NCBI RefSeq assembly: GCF_005280205.1
Contig: NZ_SUND01000013.1
Span: forward strand, 1 to 64,000
From: Bacillus yapensis
GTDB taxonomy: Bacteria > Bacillota > Bacilli > Bacillales > Cytobacillaceae
Length of the DNA stretch: 64,000 nucleotides
Direction of reading: 5' to 3'
The translations under genes were made by a program, and so were the position numbers. How positions within the stretch are numbered: the stretch's first letter is position 1; every line of letters begins with the position of its first letter. A model generated the notes under the pieces. That model saw only the letters and a list, made by a program, of their open reading frames with translations, did not search any database and was not told the DNA's origin. Positions 57,835 to 64,000 of the stretch are shown here, piece by piece.

Positions 57835-58455
57835 ATGAAAAAAGAAAAATTAATTAAAAAATATGATAAACAGGTAAAAATGTATGAAAGTAATTCTAAA
57901 AATCAAAGGCTTAATGGTCTGAGAAATAGAATAATCAAAAACGCTTATGGAAAAGTTCTAGAGGTTGGAGTCGGAGCTGGAGCGAACTTTCCCTACTATG
58001 ATAGGAATAGTGTGGAGATAATGGGGGTTGATTTCAGCTCAGAGATGATTAAGAGTGCCAAAAGATCAGCATCAATCTATCAAGTAACCGCAGAATTTAT
58101 ACAAGAAGATATAGATGAGTTGATCCTAGAAGAAAATACATTTGATTGCATTGTATCAACCCTTTCACTTTGCAGTTATCCTGACCCAATCAAAATATTA
58201 AATAAGTTTAATAAGTGGTGCCGTAAAGATGGGAGTGTGTTGTTATTGGAACATGGTCTGAGCTCTAATCCATTTCTTTCATTTACCCAAAAAGTGATTG
58301 ATCCACTTCATACTAAAATATCCGGATGTCATTGTAATAGAAATATCAATAAGATGTTGGAGGAGTCTAGTCTTAAGATTGAACATATCGAGCGTTATTG
58401 GTCGGAAATCGTCTATTTAATATTGGCGAAACCTTCGAAGATTGATTCTGTCTAA
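57835..58455 (+). CDS. Class I SAM-dependent methyltransferase
   Basis: The 206-aa protein has motif I VLEVGVGAGANFPYYDR (from about residue 40), VEIMGVDFSSEMIKSAK for the ribose, and FDCIVSTLSLCSYPDP as motif IV. Its length and CRKDGSVLLLEHGLSS resemble UbiE-like or METTL7-like enzymes. The ATG at 57835 follows TTGGAGGGTG; an upstream in-frame ATG lacks a site. Neighbours do not show the substrate. Confidence 0.86.
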   Translation: MKKEKLIKKYDKQVKMYESNSKNQRLNGLRNRIIKNAYGKVLEVGVGAGANFPYYDRNSVEIMGVDFSSEMIKSAKRSASIYQVTAEFIQEDIDELILEENTFDCIVSTLSLCSYPDPIKILNKFNKWCRKDGSVLLLEHGLSSNPFLSFTQKVIDPLHTKISGCHCNRNINKMLEESSLKIEHIERYWSEIVYLILAKPSKIDSV

Positions 58456-58515
58456 TATAGAAGTCCATTGGTGAGGGAAGAAGCTAGTGAGTTCTTAAAA
58501 AAATTTGGAAAAATA

Positions 58516-58544
58516 TTGTAATTGCTAACAAAAGGTGATAATAT
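58516..58544 (+). promoter_or_regulatory. Promoter of the ileS T-box leader
   Basis: TTGTAA (58516-58521), 17-nt spacer, TAATAT (58539-58544). It lies just upstream of the T-box leader. Confidence 0.55.
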
Positions 58545-58556
58545 AAACAAAATTAT

Positions 58557-58820
58557 AAAATCTATGAAGAGAACAAGTACGTGAGGAAAGACTCCAAAGC
58601 GAGCTGGGTATGGTGGGAGCCAGTGAGGAAAGCCTTATCGGAAAAATCATCTCTGAGATGCAAGGCTGAAGTTTGAGTAAGTCTTGACGGGAGTCCACCG
58701 TTAAAAGGAACGCGTATGATAGTACGTTGACAAAGTGCTGTTGCGGTTGGCAACAGAATTTGGGTGGTAACGCGGGTATTACACTCGTCCCTATTACAGG
58801 GACGGGTGTTTTTTATTTTT
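58557..58820 (+). promoter_or_regulatory. T-box leader of isoleucyl-tRNA synthetase
   Basis: The leader has Stem I elements (GAACAAGTACGTGAGGAAAG, GGGAGCCAGTGAGGAAAGCC), the T-box sequence TGGGTGGTAACGCGGG (58761-58776), and a terminator stem ACACTCGTCCCT/AGGGACGGGTGT (58781-58809) with a T run. An ATC triplet at 58646-58648 (repeated at 58649-58651) lies where the specifier codon is expected, fitting tRNA-Ile. Uncharged tRNA would allow read-through into ileS. Confidence 0.9.
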
Positions 58821-58838
58821 AAAATAGGAGGTTTTATC

Positions 58839-61800
58839 ATGGATTTTAGCAATCAGAAGGAAAGTAGAGTGAAGCGCGAAAACAGAATTTTGAACTACTG
58901 GGAAAAGAACGAAATTTTTCAGAAGTCGATGGAAAATCGGAAAAACGAAGAATCCTTTGTTTTCTATGAAGGTCCACCAACAGCCAATGGCCTTCCCCAT
59001 GTCGGTCATGCATTAGGAAGGACACTTAAAGATATCGTTGCTAGATATCACACCATGAATGGAAAGCATGTCGTTCGAAAAGCTGGTTGGGATACACATG
59101 GATTACCTGTTGAATTAGGAGTTGAGAAAGCGCTAGGAATTTCAGGGAAGCATGAGATCGAAAAATACGGAGTGGAAGCCTTTATCAACAAGTGTAAAGA
59201 AAGTGTCTTCTCCTATGAGAAGCAATGGCGAGAATTTACGAGGGAGTTGGGCTATTGGGTCGATATGGACGATCCATATATGACGATGGACAATCACTAC
59301 ATTGAATCGGTCTGGAATATCCTGGGCGCGATTCATGAAAAAGGCTTGCTGTATAAAGGGCATCGTGTTTCTCCATATTGTCCTAGTTGCCAAACATCGT
59401 TGAGTTCTCATGAAGTTGCACAGGGGTATAAGACCGTCAAAGATTTAAGCGCAACCGTGAAGTTCAAAATTGCCGAGAATGAATATGTACTTGGTTGGAC
59501 GACGACACCTTGGACGCTCCCTGCCAATGTTGCTTTGGCGGTGAATGGTGAGCTTGAGTACGTGAAAGTACAAAAGGACGAGGAGACCTATGTTGTTTCT
59601 GCTACTAGGGTAGAGGAGGTTATCAAGGCCCCTTATACTGTCGTACAAAGGATGAAAGGAAAAGAGTTGGTCGGCCTTACATATCAGGCACCATTTGATT
59701 ATGTTGAAGTGAAAAATGGTCATCGGGTGATTGAAGGTGATTTTGTCACCGAAGAAAGTGGTACGGGAATTGTTCATATAGCCCCAGCCTATGGTGAGGA
59801 TGACTACCGTGTTGTCAAAGAGAATGGTTTATCTTTTATCAATGTAGTTGACGAACGTGGAAAATATATGGATGTAGTCATGCCTCTTGCTGGTCGCTTT
59901 GTAAAAGAGTGTGATGTCGATATTGTGAAGTTGCTCCATGACAAAGAGTTGCTTTTTCACAAAGAAAAGTATGAACACTCTTATCCGCATTGTTGGCGTT
60001 GTGATACACCCTTGTTGTACTATGCGACCGAAAGCTGGTTTATCAAAACGACTGCATTAAAGGAAACATTCATCAACGAAAATCAAAAGGTCAATTGGTA
60101 TCCTGACCATATCAAAAATGGCCGATTTGGGAATTTCTTAGAAGGATTAGTCGATTGGAATATCAGTCGAAATCGGTACTGGGGCACACCTCTAAATGTA
60201 TGGGTTTGTTCGTCGTGTGAAACTCAATTTGCCCCAAAGAGTATAAAAGAATTACCCGTGACAGATGTGGAACTTCACAAACCATATGTAGACGTTATAA
60301 CCTTTACTTGTCCAAATTGTCAGGCTGAAATGCGAAGGACGCCAGAAGTCATCGATGTATGGTTTGACAGTGGCTCGATGCCATTTGCTCAATACCATGC
60401 TCCATTTGAAAACGAAGAGCTTTTTCAGCAACAGTTTCCGGCTGATGTTGTCGCCGAAGGGATTGACCAAACACGAGGATGGTTTTATTCGCTGTTGGCA
60501 GTTTCAATTTTGTATACAGGTAAGGCTCCTTATAAAAATGTCCTGGCGACCGGTCATGTGTTAGATGAACATGGACAAAAAATGTCTAAGAGTAAGGGGA
60601 ATGCCCTAGACCCTGTGGAACTCATAAAAACCTTTGGGGCAGATACTTTAAGGTGGTCGCTCATTGAAGATAGTGCACCTTGGAATGCAAAACGTTTCTC
60701 GGAACGGAATGTTCAGGAGGCAAAGTCAAAGCTTATTGATACGTTGTCGAGTTTGCATCATTTTTACAAGCTTTATGCTGAAATTGATTCATTTAATCCT
60801 GAAGTCCATGAAAAGGGCACAGTCACTCTGATGGATCGCTGGGTTCTTTCCAGGTTAATGACCACGACAACACTTGTGAAAAAAGAAATGGAGAACTTCC
60901 AGGTAACGAACACTGCGCGATTGGTCGGTCAGCTAGTAGAGGAAGTGAGCAATTGGTATGTTCGGAGAAACAGGGAACGGTATTGGAGTAAAGGAATGTC
61001 TTTCGATAAATTAGCCGCCTTCCACACATTGCGAACGGTATTGCTTGATATTTCCAAGCTTCTGGCACCGTTTGTTCCATTTATTTCAGAAGAAGTCCAT
61101 TATTCTTTAACTGGAGAAAGTGTTCATTTAGCTGAGTATCCAAAGGTTCAGTTGGAACTAGTTGACCACCAATTGGAACAGCAAATGCAGGCTGTTTTAG
61201 AAATCGTTGAGTTAGGTAGAAGTATCCGTAATAAGCATCAGGTCAAAACAAAACAGCCCCTAGCAAAAATGGTGGTCGTTTCGAACAATAGCGATGTGTC
61301 ATTAAAATCTTTTGAGGAAATTATTAGAGACGAACTCAATTTGAAAACAGTTGAGTGGGCAGATTCTTCTAATGAGTATGTTGAATTTAAGTTAAAGCTC
61401 AATTTTAGAACGGCGGGTCCGAAATTAGGGAAGGTTGTTAATCAGGTGAATCAAGCTTTAAGTCAGGCAACTGTAGAGAAAATTGAACAATTTTTAAAAG
61501 AAGAGTCTATGGTAGTGAACTTAGACGAACAGGTGATAAGGCTAGAAACAGATGATGTACTCGTACAAAAAACGGCTGTACTAGAAGGTTTTTCTGAAGC
61601 TTCTAATGGGAATTTCACTGTGATTGTTGACGTCCATATCAGTGAGAATTTGAGAAGGGAAGGAGTGGCTCGTGAATTCATCCGAGGCGTACAAGACCTG
61701 CGCAAGAAATTGGATTTACCAGTGGAAAAGAGGGTGGAGCTCTTTCTCAGTTGCTCAAAAGAACTTCAGGAATTAATCGAGGAGCATAAGTCTTTAATAG

Positions 61801-61898
61801 ATAGAAGTCTAATCTTAAGTGGACTTTATTTTTCAAAGACTAACCAAATGGAACGAATCGCATTAGGGGAGGAAGACGTTTTTATTGGGATTGGATAA
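58839..61898 (+). CDS. ileS: Isoleucyl-tRNA synthetase, type 2 (mupirocin-tolerant class)
   Basis: The 1019-aa enzyme charges tRNA-Ile. The HIGH motif is [10 protein letters not shown] after [14 protein letters not shown] is [10 protein letters not shown], and the editing domain has [14 protein letters not shown] and DTHGLPVE. Length and signature [12 protein letters not shown] place it with IleRS2, the eukaryote-like bacterial class that resists mupirocin, rather than the about 920-aa IleRS1. The HIGH order is canonical, unlike the hyper-resistant GxHH variants. ATG 58839 follows AGGAGG. It is T-box controlled. Bacillaceae with IleRS2 often keep a separate IleRS1, so this may be the second copy. 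Confidence 0.93.
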   Translation: MDFSNQKESRVKRENRILNYWEKNEIFQKSMENRKNEESFVFYEGPPTANGLPHVGHALGRTLKDIVARYHTMNGKHVVRKAGWDTHGLPVELGVEKALGISGKHEIEKYGVEAFINKCKESVFSYEKQWREFTRELGYWVDMDDPYMTMDNHYIESVWNILGAIHEKGLLYKGHRVSPYCPSCQTSLSSHEVAQGYKTVKDLSATVKFKIAENEYVLGWTTTPWTLPANVALAVNGELEYVKVQKDEETYVVSATRVEEVIKAPYTVVQRMKGKELVGLTYQAPFDYVEVKNGHRVIEGDFVTEESGTGIVHIAPAYGEDDYRVVKENGLSFINVVDERGKYMDVVMPLAGRFVKECDVDIVKLLHDKELLFHKEKYEHSYPHCWRCDTPLLYYATESWFIKTTALKETFINENQKVNWYPDHIKNGRFGNFLEGLVDWNISRNRYWGTPLNVWVCSSCETQFAPKSIKELPVTDVELHKPYVDVITFTCPNCQAEMRRTPEVIDVWFDSGSMPFAQYHAPFENEELFQQQFPADVVAEGIDQTRGWFYSLLAVSILYTGKAPYKNVLATGHVLDEHGQKMSKSKGNALDPVELIKTFGADTLRWSLIEDSAPWNAKRFSERNVQEAKSKLIDTLSSLHHFYKLYAEIDSFNPEVHEKGTVTLMDRWVLSRLMTTTTLVKKEMENFQVTNTARLVGQLVEEVSNWYVRRNRERYWSKGMSFDKLAAFHTLRTVLLDISKLLAPFVPFISEEVHYSLTGESVHLAEYPKVQLELVDHQLEQQMQAVLEIVELGRSIRNKHQVKTKQPLAKMVVVSNNSDVSLKSFEEIIRDELNLKTVEWADSSNEYVEFKLKLNFRTAGPKLGKVVNQVNQALSQATVEKIEQFLKEESMVVNLDEQVIRLETDDVLVQKTAVLEGFSEASNGNFTVIVDVHISENLRREGVAREFIRGVQDLRKKLDLPVEKRVELFLSCSKELQELIEEHKSLIDRSLILSGLYFSKTNQMERIALGEEDVFIGIG

Positions 61899-61945
61899 AA
61901 ATGTGTTTTTTGTAGGATTATCGTCTAAGAGATTCGGTTACCATT

Positions 61946-61985
61946 TGCAGTGCAATTCTGAAAAGGAATTGCACTGCTTCGTTTT
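61946..61985 (+). terminator. Terminator of ileS
   Basis: GCAGTGCAATTC and GAATTGCACTGC form a perfect 12-bp stem with a 7-nt loop, followed by TTCGTTTT. Confidence 0.85.
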
Positions 61986-62095
61986 ATTAAGCTGTAGCTA
62001 TATTAGGTAAAAACCCATTTCAAGGAGAACAAGTTACTAGGTCAATGACTAAAGAATAGGATGACGTGAACTCAATAATGTTAGGAGTGCATTTT

Positions 62096-62554
62096 ATGTA
62101 TCCACTAAATCCGTATTATCAATTTCCTTATACTCAGGAAGCCTATTTATCAGCTAATCCATTCCAAGAGGACATCATTTACAACTCAGACGTTGACGAA
62201 AGACTATTTGGCCAATTTTTTCCTCCAATAGGGTTTCCACCAGGACAGCAGCCTGGATTTCAACCTCCGTTTGGGCCACCTAGTCAAGGTCAAGGGGGAG
62301 GCCCACCAACAACGCCACCGCCATCTTTTGTTCCCACGCAAGCACAACAAGTAGAAGCTTTTGCTGTTGACCCGGGTGGTATTAGAAGATGTCTATTTAG
62401 GTTTACTTACGTCTGGCTTAGAGGCTTTCAGCAATTTTGGTTTTATCCAATCTTTGTCGGTCGAAACTCTATTGCCGGATGGCGTTGGAATGGATTTAGA
62501 TGGGTCTATTTTGGTATAAGTCTACGACAAATTCAGTCGTTTTCTTGCTTTTAA
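62096..62554 (+). CDS. Proline/glycine-rich protein of unknown function
   Basis: The 152-aa protein begins MYPLNPYYQFPYTQEAYL, continues with a Pro/Gly/Gln-rich middle (GFPPGQQPGFQPPFGPP region, about residues 48-80) and ends in an aromatic-rich domain with RFTYVWLRGFQQFWFYPIF and NGFRWVYFGISLRQIQSF. There is no signal peptide or clear transmembrane helix. The composition resembles Bacillus spore-surface proteins, but this is inference. ATG 62096 has AGGAG 8 nt upstream; open frame upstream of it lacks a site. It is monocistronic. Confidence 0.72.
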   Translation: MYPLNPYYQFPYTQEAYLSANPFQEDIIYNSDVDERLFGQFFPPIGFPPGQQPGFQPPFGPPSQGQGGGPPTTPPPSFVPTQAQQVEAFAVDPGGIRRCLFRFTYVWLRGFQQFWFYPIFVGRNSIAGWRWNGFRWVYFGISLRQIQSFSCF

Positions 62555-62629
62555 CAAATGGAGATTGAAGAAATTCCATATAAGTTGGAATGCAGAACCA
62601 GAGATACACAATCATCTAAACTGACAAGT

Positions 62630-62666
62630 GCGATACTTTTAAAATTAGGTATCCTCTTTTTTTTTG
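62630..62666 (+). terminator. Terminator after the proline-rich gene
   Basis: GATAC (62632) and GTATC (62649) close a hairpin with an inner TTTTAAAATTA loop, followed by CTC and nine T. The rest of the gap to 62885 shows no gene. Confidence 0.6.
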
Positions 62667-62885
62667 AGTAATTAACCTAACCGATGTGAGGAAATTGAGG
62701 TAACGGGTGCATTCACCGAAGAAAAAGGATTAAGGTTCGCTAAGGGGAATGTACTAATGAACATTATGATCTAGTTGAATAACTTGTACCTTAAATCTTA
62801 ACTTCTAGGAGGAAGTGAGGATTTTTTGTTGAACACTAGAATTATAATATTATGAAAATTAATTGCGTCGGGAGGAATATTTAGT

Positions 62886-63332
62886 ATGGCCTTTATGAAA
62901 GTTAGAAAAGAATTCAAGGTTGTTGGTTTAAAAGGAAGTGGGGAGTTTATTAACTTCGGTAATGAAGTTCCTTTGCTTGCAAAGCAAGTATTAAGTCGTG
63001 CAAACGAAATACTAGATCCAACAGAAACCGAAATCGCATTATTTGAACCTAAGCGGGATGAAGAACATAGGATAGGTCAATATTATGTAGGATTAATTGT
63101 AAATGAACGATTAAGTAAAGTTCCCATAGGAATGGATTATATGGAAACAAATAAAAGTTATGTAACTACAAGGGGAAATATATCAAATTTGGGGGAACTT
63201 CATGTTCAATTATTGAATTGGTCAGAAGAACAAGGTTATCAAAGAGATCTTGATTCTTATATTGTAGAGACATATCACCCCATTGGGGACGGAGAAGAAG
63301 AGGTACAGATTTACTTACCTATTAAATCTTAA
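62886..63332 (+). CDS. GyrI-like small-molecule-binding domain protein
   Basis: The 148-aa protein is a stand-alone GyrI-like/effector-binding domain: FMKVRKEFKVVGLKGSGEF at the start, QYYVGLIVNERLS and GMDYMETNKSYVTTRGN in the middle, and a C-terminal ETYHPIGDGEEEVQIYLPIKS. Such proteins bind cationic drugs or act with MerR/AraC regulators; a MerR gene follows 178 nt downstream. ATG 62886 follows GGGAGG. Confidence 0.83.
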   Translation: MAFMKVRKEFKVVGLKGSGEFINFGNEVPLLAKQVLSRANEILDPTETEIALFEPKRDEEHRIGQYYVGLIVNERLSKVPIGMDYMETNKSYVTTRGNISNLGELHVQLLNWSEEQGYQRDLDSYIVETYHPIGDGEEEVQIYLPIKS

Positions 63333-63458
63333 AGAGTTACATATACAATAAAGGAAAATTGGACAAATACATAAATACTTAATGGCATACAAATGTTTTG
63401 AATAAAAAATATGCTCGAAGCTACATATTAGTAGACCTGAAACAAGGATAAATAATTA

Positions 63459-63489
63459 TTGACTACCACCTTGGGTGCTAGTTTATGCT
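63459..63489 (+). promoter_or_regulatory. MerR-type promoter and operator
   Basis: TTGACT (63459-63464), 19-nt spacer, TATGCT (63484-63489). The dyad ACTA-C-CACC-TTG-GGTG-C-TAGT (63462-63482) fills the spacer. Confidence 0.75.
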
Positions 63490-63509
63490 TCTTTTGAGAG
63501 GTGATAAAT

Positions 63510-64000
63510 ATGCTAATTAACGAAGCGAGTAAGTTAACAAATTTGACTAAAAAGGCTATTGAATATTACATAGAACAAGAATTAGTATTTCCTAATGTTT
63601 TAGAAAACGGGTACCGAGATTTCAGTGAAAATGACGTTGAATGTTTAAAAAAGATTTATGTTTTCCGTAAGCTTGGACTCAGTATAGAGGAGATTAAGGC
63701 AGTTCTTGCCGATGAGACAAACAACACATTGCAAAAAATATCGGTACTTAAAGAATTATCTATTCAGAGGGAACAGGCAAAAAAAGCTATTCTTGAGAAA
63801 CTTAGTTCTGGCAAAAATTATTCTGAACTAAGTATGGAACTGAGAGCTATTGAACAGAGTTCGACTGTAACTGAAAAACTACTAGATGCGTTTCCAGGAT
63901 ACTTCGGTCGATTTATTTGTCTGCACTTTGCGCGATTTTTGGATGAGCCTATTACGACCTCAGAGCAGCAATCCGCCTATGAAGAAATAATAGCATTTCT
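63510..64000 (+). CDS. MerR family regulator (truncated by the window end)
   Basis: At least 163 codons are present. The protein begins with a MerR HTH (MLINEASKLTNLTKKAIEYY, then NGYRDFSENDVECLKKIYVFRKLGLSIEEIKAVL, residues 1-70), followed by a coiled coil (SIQREQAKKAILEKLSS) and part of an effector region (FPGYFGRFICLHFARFLDEP). ATG 63510 follows GAGAGGTGAT. It lies behind a MerR-type promoter, so it is probably autoregulated. The C-terminus is outside the window. Confidence 0.85.
   Translation, partial: MLINEASKLTNLTKKAIEYYIEQELVFPNVLENGYRDFSENDVECLKKIYVFRKLGLSIEEIKAVLADETNNTLQKISVLKELSIQREQAKKAILEKLSSGKNYSELSMELRAIEQSSTVTEKLLDAFPGYFGRFICLHFARFLDEPITTSEQQSAYEEIIAF

Overview
The window looks like chromosome of a low-GC, spore-forming Bacillaceae (Bacillus sensu lato). 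Support: strong GGAGG-type ribosome sites with frequent TTG/GTG starts, c-di-AMP and Mn2+ riboswitches and a T-box leader of Firmicute type, a Spo0M-like gene, and genes resembling B. subtilis YdgGH, YobUV, TcyP, FabHB and YkkCD. The species cannot be named from the sequence. No rRNA, tRNA, phage, intact insertion sequence or CRISPR array was seen. The right end cuts a MerR gene.

Layout. 0-5 kb: a class I glutamine-amidotransferase-like hydrolase, an orphan c-di-AMP riboswitch, and a TetR-controlled ABC-2 exporter operon. 5-11.4 kb: a UPF1-like helicase, a probable type I toxin-antitoxin locus, and a MarR/MMPL efflux operon. 11.4-12.3 kb: non-coding repeats (six 52-bp tandem units and a two-copy element). 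12.3-24 kb: YobU/YobV-like pair, cystine symporter, FabH, GtrA plus MprF-like transferase, kinase-like and EcsC genes, a Mn2+ riboswitch before a short Spo0M-like gene, and a GH2 glycosidase. 25-26.5 kb: a radical SAM/SPASM enzyme followed 5 nt later by an unannotated 28-aa peptide gene, a candidate RiPP system. 26.6-38.3 kb: ABC transporter with an HTH-AbrB regulator, a PLP/FAD enzyme pair, and assorted housekeeping genes.

38-57 kb is mainly about phosphorus and selenium. A PHP phosphodiesterase (PhnPP-like) and a phosphonate-type hexapeptide transferase lie about 8 kb from the C-P lyase genes phnGHIJKML and the phosphonate importer phnDCE1E2. A PhnF-like GntR regulator and a paired SMR exporter precede phnG. 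Arrays of TTAACA-like boxes at about 11-bp period occur before the PHP gene, phnG and phnD, suggesting one PhoP-controlled phosphate-starvation regulon. Between the halves is a selenium module: a DsrE-like protein, a YedE-family transporter, and a TusA-like gene whose conserved Cys codon is an in-frame TGA followed by a bSECIS-like hairpin, so probably a selenoprotein.

57-64 kb holds a decayed lipoprotein copy, a methyltransferase, a T-box-controlled type 2 isoleucyl-tRNA synthetase, a proline-rich protein, a GyrI-like protein and the truncated MerR gene. The strongest leads are the TGA-containing TusA gene, the radical SAM/peptide pair, the type I toxin locus and the three-site Pho-box regulon.
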